This document shows positions 26,078-35,098 of a DNA stretch of 64,000 nucleotides, piece after piece (within the stretch, counting starts at the first letter, position 1; every line of letters starts with the position of its first letter). The translations under genes and the position numbers were made by a program. The notes beneath the pieces are model-generated. The model was not told the origin of the DNA, made no database searches, and saw only the letters and a program-made list of their open reading frames with translations. Source of the stretch: Marinoscillum pacificum (GTDB lineage: Bacteria > Bacteroidota > Bacteroidia > Cytophagales > Cyclobacteriaceae); the NCBI RefSeq assembly GCF_024714495.1, contig NZ_JAMZMJ010000015.1, positions 62,001 through 126,000 of the forward strand. Reading direction: 5' to 3'.

Positions 26078-27079
26078 TTAGAACGGAAGGTCAAATTCTT
26101 CACTATCATTTAAATCTTCTTCCGGGTGTTCATAATAGTTGTCTTTAGCAACTTTATTCAATGTTGCTAAAACAAATTCTGGTAGATCTAAAATGTGCTT
26201 TGATATTTCCTCTTTTATGCTTATTTCTTTTGGGTTTCCATAGCTTGTTGTTTCTGAAACTTCAGTGAATCCCCTTATTTCCATTTTGTTCAACACATCT
26301 GGATACTTCTGAGATAATAATGGTTTAATATCATGGATTTTTTCCCATTCTTTGATTTTAGATATTTCATAATCTTGTTGCCAGCCAGTCATTAGTTTGA
26401 CTTTCCCAGTTTCGACTAGGTAATGGAAAAGAAGTAACTCGTCTGTCTTGAATTTTTGCTCTTTTATAAATTTAAGAAATTCTGAGTATTTATCAGAGAG
26501 TGATAGATCAGCTATCAAAGGAGACTTGTTAAAGTCGAGCCCATCATTGATTTGTTCCATATTAATAACTTCAGTGATAGGAACAGAAGAAGTGTCCTCT
26601 GTAAATGAACTAATATTTGCAAGAAATTTCTTAATACTTTGGGAGATTAAGATGTTATTGGTAGTAATGTCGAAAAACATAGAAAGCTGTTGAATCCAGC
26701 TATTAATTCTATCTTCATCGTTAATATAAAATCCAATTTCTCTAGGATCTAAAGCACCTGTTTGGAATTCCTTACTGTTTAAATTGAAATCAGGAGTGAA
26801 GATTGCAGCATGATTATTTTCAATAATCCAAGCGGCACCCATTTCATTCAAACAAGCAACACTTTTATAGTATTGTTCTGATAGAAGATAAATCACATAA
26901 GGTTTGTTCTCAATTTGAGATTTTAACCAATTAAAGATATTTTGTCCAATAGGTATTCCATAAGCAACATTACTTGTGAATATAATTTCGCTTTCCTTAA
27001 CCCCGAGACTTCTTAATAACTCAACTATAATGTTTCCATAGTCTTTATTTTTAGAAGAATGTGAAATAAATATCTTCAT
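26078..27079 (-). CDS. TIR-domain protein (possible NAD-consuming defence effector)
   Basis: The start MKIFISHSSKNKDYG at 27079 is preferred over an ATG at 27109. The N-terminal ~150 residues form a TIR domain: FISHSSKNKD (strand A), IIFTSNVAYGIPIG (BB loop) and SVACLNEMGAAWI with the conserved catalytic-type glutamate of NAD hydrolases. The C-terminal ~190 residues are unassigned, with a helical segment (ELLLFHYLVETGKVKLMTGW) and a very acidic tail (HPEEDLNDSEEFDLPF). It is a single gene with no recognised Thoeris, CBASS or short-pArgo partner beside it. A sensing role for the C-terminal part is inference. Confidence 0.85.
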   Translation of the reverse strand: MKIFISHSSKNKDYGNIIVELLRSLGVKESEIIFTSNVAYGIPIGQNIFNWLKSQIENKPYVIYLLSEQYYKSVACLNEMGAAWIIENNHAAIFTPDFNLNSKEFQTGALDPREIGFYINDEDRINSWIQQLSMFFDITTNNILISQSIKKFLANISSFTEDTSSVPITEVINMEQINDGLDFNKSPLIADLSLSDKYSEFLKFIKEQKFKTDELLLFHYLVETGKVKLMTGWQQDYEISKIKEWEKIHDIKPLLSQKYPDVLNKMEIRGFTEVSETTSYGNPKEISIKEEISKHILDLPEFVLATLNKVAKDNYYEHPEEDLNDSEEFDLPF

Positions 27080-27264
27080 TTTAGGCGAATAGAAATTAGT
27101 GGTTAACATCGATTTTCATTTTGAAAAGCTTCAAAATAAGAGAATATCTCTGAATTATCAACAATCATTAATTTATCATAACCACGAAGAGATCTTGTGG
27201 TCATTCACTTAATAAGGAGGGGAAGTCATGCCTTATTTATAATGTGAATGATAAGATTTTTAGG

Positions 27265-27717
27265 CTAGTATACATTCAAATTATACAGACTTGGGATAAA
27301 GCAAAGCTTGGGATTTTTAGGATCGTAGAATATGGTTAGTCTTTCTCCTTCTTGTAGGTGTCTTTTATAAGCAGACTGGTACTCATGATTAAACATCTTT
27401 CCATTTGCTTCATATCTGAAATTGTATTCCTTAACAGTACGTCCATTATGTACTGCGTTGGTATTTGTGATATGCGTTATTTCGGCAATGGATTTCTCAC
27501 CGTGCTGAAGTACATAATAACCCAATTTAGCAGTATCTATTTTTCTCTTTACGATATAAAGACCTATTGCCAGGAAAAGAAGACCCCCAAGAGCCCTTAG
27601 GTCCATAACGGCAAAAAATGGCATGATGAAACCAATAATACAAAAGGCTTCTCCAAGTAAGAATGGTGCAGTATTCAGATAGATTGTGGTTCTATCGGAT
27701 TTGGTGATTTTTCTCAT
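27265..27717 (-). CDS. DUF3592-like membrane protein
   Basis: The 150-residue protein has two N-terminal membrane helices (about 15-40 and 42-60), followed by a beta domain with GEKSIAEITHITNTN, VKEYNFRYEANGK and LTIFYDPKNPK. This strand pattern with a closing YDPxNP is characteristic of DUF3592. The function is not known. It is a single gene between the TIR gene and SbcDC. Confidence 0.72.
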   Translation of the reverse strand: MRKITKSDRTTIYLNTAPFLLGEAFCIIGFIMPFFAVMDLRALGGLLFLAIGLYIVKRKIDTAKLGYYVLQHGEKSIAEITHITNTNAVHNGRTVKEYNFRYEANGKMFNHEYQSAYKRHLQEGERLTIFYDPKNPKLCFIPSLYNLNVY

Positions 27718-27982
27718 TATGACTGTTGAAAGAAAGGTAAATTATTGAAATTATTCTTCGAAATCAATTGATGAGATTCTCTTCCGTAATCTCAAGGAAT
27801 CTGCTCGTGGGAGATGAGGATTAATTTATGTGAGCTAAAACCTTACCATAGTCAGTAAAAATATTGCCCTAACGAATCAAATGACAAGAAGCCCATTCCT
27901 CCAACATTTCTATTAGTTTTACTTTTCTATAGAATGAGCTGTTTTTGTCAGCTTTTCAGTTAAGTATAAGCACATTTTTCTA

Positions 27983-29227
27983 ATGAGATTTCTTCATACC
28001 GCAGATTGGCATATCGGGCAACTCTTTCATGAGTTTGATCGGCATTTTGAGCATCAGCAGTTTCTCAATTGGCTGGTTCAGAAGCTTCAGGATGAGCAGA
28101 TAGATGTGCTGCTGATCAGCGGAGATATCTTCGATCAGGCCAACCCTTCGGCTGCTGCTATCCGTTTGTTGTATACGTTTCTCAATGAAGCAACGGCCGC
28201 TTGCCCAGACTTACAAGTCATCGTTACAGCAGGCAATCATGATTCCGCTACACGACTGGAAGCTCCAAAGCCGCTGCTGAGCTCGTCCAACATTCACATC
28301 ATTGGCGTGATGCCGAGAAAAGACGATGGTGAAATTGATTATGAGGCATTGACCATTCCGATCAAATCCAAAGACGGCATTTTTGGTTGGTGTCTGGCTG
28401 TGCCATTTCTACGCATGGGCGATTATCCGGAAGTAAATGGCAGCAAGAACAACTACGTGGATGGTGTGTGTGCTTTGTATGAGGAGGCTTTCGCGTATGC
28501 GGATGAGTTACGAGATGCCAACCAACCGATCATTGCCTTGGGGCACTTGCATGCGCTGAATGCAGAAATTACGGACCTGGACAAAAGTGAGCGACTGATC
28601 ATGGGAGGAGTGGAGTACATCCCAGGAACGGCTTTCCCAAAAGAACTGAGTTATGTGGCTTTGGGGCATATTCACAAATCTCAGAAAATCGGTGGACATA
28701 CGGAGATTCGCTATTCTGGTAGCCCGATTCCTATGTCGTTTGGGGAGCGTGGTTATCAGCATCAGGTGTTGGTATTTGAGATGGATGAAAGAGGTTTGAG
28801 TAGTGAAGTAACGCGCATAGAAGTGCCAGTGACCATTCCTTTGCTGAGTGTGCCGGATAAGCATGAGCCGTTAGAAACGGTGATAAAAGCCCTGATGAAA
28901 CTGGAAAATGCAGAAGGCCGAGCGCTGAATGTAGCGCCTTATCTACAAGTGCGTGTTTTGCTGGATGGACCAGAACCATCGCTGCGTCATAAAATAGAAC
29001 AGGTGCTAGAAGGTAAATACGCGCGACTGGCAAGAATAGATGTGCGGTATCCGAAGAAGAAATCAGATGATTCCGAAGAACTGGTTTCGCCGGATTTACT
29101 TCATTCCATGAGTCCATTGGAGATTTTTACGCGTCATTACGAGAAGAGGTATCAAATAGAGTTACCAGAAACGCTAGAGAAGCATTTCAGAACGGTTGCC
29201 AACGAAATTGAGCAAAAAGAACAATGA
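27983..29227 (+). CDS. sbcD: Exonuclease subunit SbcD (Mre11-like nuclease)
   Basis: The 414-residue metallophosphoesterase has ordered motifs: TADWHIGQ (7-14), SGDIFD, TAGNHDS and GHLHALN, then GHIHKSQ with the last metal histidines. With SbcC it forms the nuclease that opens hairpins and cuts DNA ends blocked by protein during replication and repair. It overlaps sbcC by 4 bases (ATGA). The genome here has many hairpin repeats, which are known substrates of this complex. Confidence 0.96.
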   Translation: MRFLHTADWHIGQLFHEFDRHFEHQQFLNWLVQKLQDEQIDVLLISGDIFDQANPSAAAIRLLYTFLNEATAACPDLQVIVTAGNHDSATRLEAPKPLLSSSNIHIIGVMPRKDDGEIDYEALTIPIKSKDGIFGWCLAVPFLRMGDYPEVNGSKNNYVDGVCALYEEAFAYADELRDANQPIIALGHLHALNAEITDLDKSERLIMGGVEYIPGTAFPKELSYVALGHIHKSQKIGGHTEIRYSGSPIPMSFGERGYQHQVLVFEMDERGLSSEVTRIEVPVTIPLLSVPDKHEPLETVIKALMKLENAEGRALNVAPYLQVRVLLDGPEPSLRHKIEQVLEGKYARLARIDVRYPKKKSDDSEELVSPDLLHSMSPLEIFTRHYEKRYQIELPETLEKHFRTVANEIEQKEQ

Positions 29228-32200
29228 AAATCCTCTCAATAGAAATCAATAACCTGGCCTCACTCGATGGCTACACCAAAATCGATTTTACCGAGAAACC
29301 ATTGGCTTCTGCGGGCATTTTCGCCATTACGGGGCCAACCGGAGCAGGTAAATCTACTTTGCTAGATGCGCTGTGTTTGGCGCTTTACAGCAAAACGCCC
29401 AGGTATTTACAAGGCAAGGAAATTGGAATTGAGGTAGAAGATGTTCGTGGTAATAAAATCAATCAGGGAGATGTGCGTGGCATCTTGCGAGACGGTACTG
29501 CCGAAGGTTTTTCCAAAGTCGCCTTTGTGGGAGTGGATGGTCATCGGTATAAAGCCACCTGGAGTGTGCGTCGTGCCAGACAACAAGCTGAAGGTGCGAT
29601 TCAAGCCGATAATATCCAGATAGAAAGTTTGGAAACGGGGCGTGTGATTGCGTCGAAGAAAACCGAGGCTTTAAAAGAAATAGAGCAGGCTATCGGTCTG
29701 AATTTTGATCAGTTCACGCGATCGGTTTTGCTGGCACAAGGTGATTTTTCAGCATTCCTCAAAGCCAATAAAGACGACAAATCTTCGCTTTTGGAAAAAC
29801 TTACCGGGACGCAGATCTATTCAGAGATCAGTGTTGGGATATATGAGCATCACAAAGAAGTCAAAACGGAGCTGGACAAACTGCAAGTGCAGGCAGATGG
29901 TGTAGAGAGTTTGACTGAAGTGGAAATATATGCCTTACAAGAGGAGCAGAAGGATCTCATCGACTCGGCTAAGATTCTGGAAAGTCAGGTTACCCAATAT
30001 CAGAAAGCAGTTGATTGGCAGACACAGCTTGAGAAGTTAAAACTACAGCTAGAAGAGGCTGGAACTGCACTTGAGCAAGCTGCCCAGCTGGAAAAGGACT
30101 CACAACCGAGAAAGGCCAAATTGGCGTTATTGGATAGCGTACAGTCGATCCGAACAGAAGCATCTTCACTCAAGCAAAAGGAAAACGAAGCAGAAGAAAG
30201 AAAATCCGTTGTTGCCTCGCTTAAGCAGGAAATGGCAAAACTCGAGCAGGAGAGTGAATCTGTTCAGGCATTGCAGGAAACTGCCAATCAAGCGTTAGCG
30301 AAAGCAAATGACCATATTAAAGAAGCTCAGCCTAGACTTGATCAGGCTTCTAAACTGGATACACAGCTAGAGGAGGCTCAACACCAACAGGAGCGATCAT
30401 CTAAGGACGCTCAGCAAGCCATGGAAGCCTTCCAGCAAATGAATGAGGCGTTGCAGCAATCTGGCGAAGAGCTGGAGAAGGTTAAGCTGAGTATAGAGCA
30501 ACTAGAGCAGTGGCAACAAAATAACGCCTCTCGTCAGCCAATAGCGGAGAACAAAACGGAGATCATTTCGCGATTGACAGATGCCGAAAAGTATTGGAGC
30601 GATCTGCAGGTGACTAAAGAGAAACTGGAGTCGGTTGATTCTGAGATCAAGCAAAAGGAACGAGCAGTAAAGCAATTCGAAGAAAAGTCGAAGGAGCTGC
30701 AGGAAACCATTGCTGCCAAGCAAAAGTCCTGGGAGGCGCTTAACGAAGAACTAAAGAAATCCCCTATAGCAGCTATTGAAGCCAAGGCTAGTCAACTGCA
30801 GAGTAGAAAAGATGCGTTGAATGAAGGACTGGGAAGTTGGAAAAGAGTAGATGAACTGCAGACGACAGAGCGACAGTTGCAGCAGCAAATAGCGTCACTC
30901 AAGTCACAAAAGGATACTTCCGAAAAGCAATTACAAACTACTGAGAAGGAACTGCAAACTGCTGAAATCACCCGTACGGCAAGTCAGAAGATGCTTGATC
31001 GTGCGAGACTCGAGTCTGCGGAAAATGTGGAGGCTCTGAGACAAAATCTGGAAGAAAATGAGCCTTGTCCGGTATGCGGTAGCACTCATCACCCTTACAG
31101 TGAAGGCCATGTGGCGGTTGAGAATGTGCTGAAATCGCTGGAGCAGGAGCATCAACAAAATGAACAGCAGTATGTTCAGGTATTGCAAAAGCAAACAAGC
31201 TTATCCAAAGAACTACAAACGCTGGAAAGTAAGCTGAAGGAGTCGGAGGAGCAAGTGAAAGGGGAGTCCGAAAAACTACATGCTGCTCAAACGGAGTGGA
31301 AGGCTCAAAGCATTTTCGCGGAAGCAGAGAAAGCATCTGATGAGGAGCGAATCACCTGGATTCAAAACGAATGGACTCAGACGAATGAGGCGCTGAAAAA
31401 CCTCCATCAGCAACTGGAAAGTCAGCGTAAGCAAGTTCTGCAAGCCGATCAGCAAAAAGAGGATTTGGAGAAGCAGAAAGCTTTACTCGGTCAGGCGGAG
31501 AAGGATTTACAGGCAGCTGAGTTTGACTTGAAAAGTTTGAAATCTAACTCTGAGCGTGATCTGAAGGATCAGGACCGTCTGGAAAAGGAATTGGCCAATG
31601 TGGAAAAATCCCTGAATCCATATTTTGAACACAATGAGTGGATGGATAACTGGAAAGCCAATCCTGACACCTTTAGAGATCAGTTGAAGGGTTTTGCTGT
31701 GAAATGGGAGGAGAAAGCCAAGGAATTGACCAAAGCGAAGGATGCATTGATTCAGCTTCAAGCAACCCATGAAAAAGCCAAAACGCAGGAGGAACACTCC
31801 AGCAAAGAGCACAAGAAAGCCAATCAATTGCTTGCAGAATATAAGGAGAAACTAGACAAGCTAAGACAAGAGCGTGGATTGTTGTTTGACGGTAAGTCTG
31901 TGCTGGAAATCAGGAAATCACTTCAAGAGGCACGCAGTGAAGCAGAGCAACAACTCAAAGAACTGGCAGACAAGAAGGAAGCTATCCAGTCTCAATTGGT
32001 GGAGAATAAGACAAAGGTGAAAGAAGGGCAGGAGACCATTGAAAAGCTAGGTCTTGAAATCACCAACTTGTCAAAAACCATTGAGCAATGGCGTCAAAAT
32101 TACAATGCTGAACATGAAGATGAGCTTTCTTCGGACTCGCTCATGGAGCTTCTGGGTATTTCGCTTGACTGGATTCGTCAGGAACGTACAGATCTTCAGC

Positions 32201-32949
32201 AGTTGACTGATGCTGTCAATCAGGCCAGGGCAACAAGAGATGAGCGTATGCGGCAATTGGACAGTCATGAGGCTTCTCGAGATACATCCATCGATTTTGA
32301 AGATGTGCTGAAAGAATTGGGCCAGGTGAAGGGTGAGTTGGAGTCTTCCAAAAGTCGGATCAATGAAATTGGCTTCGAGTTGCAGAAAGATAAGGAGAAC
32401 AAGCAGCGAATTGGTGGATTGCTGACGCAGATAGAGAAGAAGCGTCTGGTTTTTGATGAGTGGGACAAACTCAACTCGTTGATAGGTTCGGCAGATGGTA
32501 AGAAGTTCCGCCAGATTGCTCAGGAATATACGCTGGACGTATTGCTGCAGCATGCCAATGTCCATTTGAAAAACCTGACACCACGCTATCGCATCGAGCG
32601 CATTCCAGAAACGCTCGGCCTGCAAGTGCTTGATCACGACATGGGCGACGAATACCGTACGGTTTACAGTTTGTCAGGAGGGGAGTCGTTCCTCGTTTCG
32701 CTGGCACTGGCACTCGGACTGGCATCTATTTCGTCCAGCAAGATGAAAGTAGAGTCACTATTTATCGATGAAGGATTCGGAACGCTGGATCCAACTACAT
32801 TGAGCATTGCCATGGACGCACTGGAAAGACTGCACAATCAAGGTCGAAAGGTAGGAGTGATCTCACACGTGGAGGAAATGAAAGAGCGCATCCCTGTCGA
32901 GATCCGTGTGGTGAAAGAGAGCAATGGCAAGAGTAAAGTGGTGATTTAA
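29224..32949 (+). CDS. sbcC: Exonuclease subunit SbcC (Rad50-like SMC ATPase)
   Basis: The 1241-residue protein has Walker A GPTGAGKST near 37-45, a very long Gln/Glu/Lys-rich coiled coil, and the zinc hook CPVCG at about residue 614-618. The second coiled coil leads to the signature LSGGESF (about 1150) and Walker B LFIDEGFGTLD. It tethers and unwinds DNA ends for SbcD. The length is above E. coli SbcC (1048 aa), and the extra is coiled coil. After the stop a 340-base spacer carries a paired-hairpin repeat. Confidence 0.96.
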   Translation: MKILSIEINNLASLDGYTKIDFTEKPLASAGIFAITGPTGAGKSTLLDALCLALYSKTPRYLQGKEIGIEVEDVRGNKINQGDVRGILRDGTAEGFSKVAFVGVDGHRYKATWSVRRARQQAEGAIQADNIQIESLETGRVIASKKTEALKEIEQAIGLNFDQFTRSVLLAQGDFSAFLKANKDDKSSLLEKLTGTQIYSEISVGIYEHHKEVKTELDKLQVQADGVESLTEVEIYALQEEQKDLIDSAKILESQVTQYQKAVDWQTQLEKLKLQLEEAGTALEQAAQLEKDSQPRKAKLALLDSVQSIRTEASSLKQKENEAEERKSVVASLKQEMAKLEQESESVQALQETANQALAKANDHIKEAQPRLDQASKLDTQLEEAQHQQERSSKDAQQAMEAFQQMNEALQQSGEELEKVKLSIEQLEQWQQNNASRQPIAENKTEIISRLTDAEKYWSDLQVTKEKLESVDSEIKQKERAVKQFEEKSKELQETIAAKQKSWEALNEELKKSPIAAIEAKASQLQSRKDALNEGLGSWKRVDELQTTERQLQQQIASLKSQKDTSEKQLQTTEKELQTAEITRTASQKMLDRARLESAENVEALRQNLEENEPCPVCGSTHHPYSEGHVAVENVLKSLEQEHQQNEQQYVQVLQKQTSLSKELQTLESKLKESEEQVKGESEKLHAAQTEWKAQSIFAEAEKASDEERITWIQNEWTQTNEALKNLHQQLESQRKQVLQADQQKEDLEKQKALLGQAEKDLQAAEFDLKSLKSNSERDLKDQDRLEKELANVEKSLNPYFEHNEWMDNWKANPDTFRDQLKGFAVKWEEKAKELTKAKDALIQLQATHEKAKTQEEHSSKEHKKANQLLAEYKEKLDKLRQERGLLFDGKSVLEIRKSLQEARSEAEQQLKELADKKEAIQSQLVENKTKVKEGQETIEKLGLEITNLSKTIEQWRQNYNAEHEDELSSDSLMELLGISLDWIRQERTDLQQLTDAVNQARATRDERMRQLDSHEASRDTSIDFEDVLKELGQVKGELESSKSRINEIGFELQKDKENKQRIGGLLTQIEKKRLVFDEWDKLNSLIGSADGKKFRQIAQEYTLDVLLQHANVHLKNLTPRYRIERIPETLGLQVLDHDMGDEYRTVYSLSGGESFLVSLALALGLASISSSKMKVESLFIDEGFGTLDPTTLSIAMDALERLHNQGRKVGVISHVEEMKERIPVEIRVVKESNGKSKVVI

Positions 32950-33031
32950 TTAGCTAAAGCTAAAAGGCTAGTTAGTGACACTTGTCATGGCTGTAACGTC
33001 ATGAACTCCAACTAGGGTTGATGAAATCGTC

Positions 33032-33187
33032 ATTCCCTGAATTTCGTTATAAAGCGCAATAACTGTAGAGGATTAAAGTGAAATTCTAAGGGAATCTCAC
33101 GAGCAAATAGCACGATAGACTCCCCTAGAATCCATAATAATTATGATGTTTAAACGGTACTTGTTTCAGGATTCGGGGAGTGACGAT
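33032..33187. repeat. Paired-hairpin intergenic repeat, single copy
   Basis: Hairpin 1 pairs ATTCCCTGAATTTC (33032-33045) with GAAATTCTAAGGGAAT (33080-33095). Hairpin 2 pairs ACTCCCCTAGAATCC (33119-33133) with GGATTCGGGGAGT (33169-33181). The same two hairpins in the same order occur in the block at 56.4-57.24 kb, where the outer part of hairpin 1 has a different sequence but still pairs. It fills the SbcC-33289 spacer, where no gene is seen. Confidence 0.8.
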
Positions 33188-33288
33188 GGGAAATAACCCT
33201 TCAAACATAATTTAGAATTGCCCTAAGTTTTATTCACGAAGTGATATGCTATGATTATGCACTTAAAGCTCTCAATAGAGGTAGTCGT

Positions 33289-33984
33289 TCAGTTTTCGTC
33301 AAAGTGCAACTTTCCCAACTTCATATTTGCTTCCCAGCCATAAGGAAAAATTCCATTTTGATCCGATGTTATTCGCTGCATAATTTCAATCACCGCGGTT
33401 CGAGCAGAGTTAGGAAGTTGATAGAAGAGTTTGTCCACTTGTGTGTTGCGTTCCGAGTCATGCACACCATTCTGATGCCTGATGGCTCTTTTCTCTCCTT
33501 TGTAGTAGGTCAGTATTTTGATTCTGCCGTCATCAGTTCCATTCATTCCAGAAGTTCCGTAAATGATTACCGGATCGATAATGCCATCATTATCAAGATC
33601 AGTTAAACTCAGATATTTGGTCCAAAACCAAATGGAATACTCTATAGGGTTAGTCTCACTTTCAGCGAAGATAAAGTCTCTTAGTTGCCAATCAAGCTGC
33701 AGATCAGAACCATTTCTCGAAAGACAAAATGCTTTAATGGAGTCATTGTAGTCCGGCTTGAGTCCATTAGCATCTTGATTTTCCGTTAAAATCAAGTAAT
33801 GAGTTCCAAGTTTGTCTTGATATTCATAAGCTCGATAAATGGAATAATTAATATTCAGCTTTGCCTTGAGGTCCTCGGTAACAAGTTGTTCAATTTCAGA
33901 AGTATCGAATTGTCTGCTCGACGGTTGTCCTATTAGAGAATTGAAAGTTGTTAAGGCAATAATTAAAAATAGGAATTTGCTCAT
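33289..33984 (-). CDS. Exported hypothetical protein (M949_RS01915-like)
   Basis: The 231-residue protein has a signal peptide (MSKFLFLIIALTTFNSLIG). The mature part contains LTDLDNDGIIDPVIIYG, a calcium-loop-like repeat, followed by DGRIKILTYYKGEKRAIRHQNG. The layout resembles the M949_RS01915 family of exported proteins once named for surface polysaccharide synthesis, but this is a tentative match. It is the last unit of the repeat-bounded array; copy A of the 100-bp repeat starts 23 bases upstream of its ATG. Confidence 0.5.
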   Translation of the reverse strand: MSKFLFLIIALTTFNSLIGQPSSRQFDTSEIEQLVTEDLKAKLNINYSIYRAYEYQDKLGTHYLILTENQDANGLKPDYNDSIKAFCLSRNGSDLQLDWQLRDFIFAESETNPIEYSIWFWTKYLSLTDLDNDGIIDPVIIYGTSGMNGTDDGRIKILTYYKGEKRAIRHQNGVHDSERNTQVDKLFYQLPNSARTAVIEIMQRITSDQNGIFPYGWEANMKLGKLHFDEN

Positions 33985-34006
33985 AAGTGAAATTGACAGA
34001 CAAGAT

Positions 34007-34107
34007 GCCTAATCTAACCCATTTCACTGCTGAAAGCAATACTAAGATGCATAGCGCATCTGCTTATAGAATGTCTATATTTTAAAGTCACACGCGGAAC
34101 GCGTGCG
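34007..34107. repeat. Array repeat copy A (~100 bp)
   Basis: It begins GCCTAATCTAACCCATTTCA, continues CTGAAAGCAA, a small hairpin AGATGC-ATAGC-GCATCT, TGCTTAT and AAAGTCA, and ends with the palindrome CACGCG-GAA-CGCGTG. It lies between two minus-strand genes, 23 bases before the next start. Same orientation as copies B-F. Confidence 0.85.
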
Positions 34108-34128
34108 ACAGATTGGGGGCTTTATCGC

Positions 34129-34896
34129 TCACGGCCGTCTACTCGATAAGAGTGAGTTCAAGTTAACACTATCAGTAATATTGCCTTCGAAATCAATGTA
34201 TCTCATAAAGCTGGAATATTTGCCGTTAGCAAATTCAATCTCTTGGGTTCGTTGGCCATTAGAATATTTAATTGCTTTTCCATGTTTGATTCCGTTGACC
34301 CAGTTGACGGTGTATAAAAGTTTTCCGTCGTGAAAAATTGAATCAGGGCCATGTCGCAGGCCATTTTGGAAGAACTCCTTCCTAATAATGTTTGTCTTAT
34401 GCGTATCGGAGTAATTAAGCCATACTCCTTGTTTATCGCCGTTTATCCGTTCTCCAAATTGCTGTTTAGAAGGTACTTCCGCTAGTCTAACAAATGTTAC
34501 CGAATCGAGATATGTTCGCTTAGTTTCACCATGTCTATTTACAATAAGTGCCCCATAGATGGTGATAAATTTAGGACTTGAAGGTTCGTTTGTGGTTTCT
34601 TCCAAAATATCTCCCTCCCAGTAAATTGGTAAAGTATCCCTGATATAATCTTTATCGAATTTTTTAAAATCTAAAGTATCATCAGACCATGTTTTGCTAT
34701 GAATCTCAAATTTTATTGAGGTTACTTCGCTAGAGTTTACAGCGTTTCTTAGTCCATTAATGACAAATGCAGTTTCAATGGGGTGAAATGAAAGCACAGA
34801 GTCTTCGCTTATGATTGAAAAACTTTCTATTTCATCTTGTGGCGCGACATTACATGCAACACATCCTAAAAATAAAACTATTAACCACTTCTCCAT
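34129..34896 (-). CDS. MORN-repeat (YwqK-like) lipoprotein
   Basis: The 255-residue lipoprotein has signal MEKWLIVLFLGCVAC, with lipobox Cys at about 12 or 15. The C-terminal third holds MORN_2-type repeats (KQGVWLNYSD, NGLRHGPDSIFHDGK, NGIKHGKAIKYSNGQ), as in YwqK-family proteins, which are often annotated as antitoxin-like without proof. The N-terminal part is unassigned. It is flanked by repeat copies A (3' side) and B (5' side), making a one-gene cassette-like unit. Confidence 0.72.
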   Translation of the reverse strand: MEKWLIVLFLGCVACNVAPQDEIESFSIISEDSVLSFHPIETAFVINGLRNAVNSSEVTSIKFEIHSKTWSDDTLDFKKFDKDYIRDTLPIYWEGDILEETTNEPSSPKFITIYGALIVNRHGETKRTYLDSVTFVRLAEVPSKQQFGERINGDKQGVWLNYSDTHKTNIIRKEFFQNGLRHGPDSIFHDGKLLYTVNWVNGIKHGKAIKYSNGQRTQEIEFANGKYSSFMRYIDFEGNITDSVNLNSLLSSRRP

Positions 34897-34942
34897 TTTT
34901 CACACTAACACCATCATAACACGTCCACTCATATTATAAAAT

Positions 34943-35045
34943 GCCTAATCTAACTCATTTCACCCCTGAAAGCAACACGGGAATTCAGCGGGCATCAGCT
35001 TATGAAGGGTCTTGAGATTTTAAAGTCACACGCGGAACGCGTGCG
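34943..35045. repeat. Array repeat copy B
   Basis: It has the GCCTAATCTAACTCATTTCA start and the CACGCG-GAA-CGCGTG end. The central hairpin arms are changed. It lies 47 bases before the MORN gene start and 54 bases after the 3' end of the flavoprotein gene. Confidence 0.85.
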
Positions 35046-35098
35046 CCATCTTTGGATTATTCATGGAATCGCTTGTTGACTGTTCTTTAATTATAATA

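Noticed and set aside
32071-32637. 188-residue minus-strand frame inside sbcC
   Set aside because: Antisense to the coiled-coil region of sbcC; the composition reflects the repetitive coding strand.
33241-33606. 121-residue plus-strand frame over the gene at 33289
   Set aside because: Antisense to an exported protein with a proper signal peptide, and it has no recognisable features.
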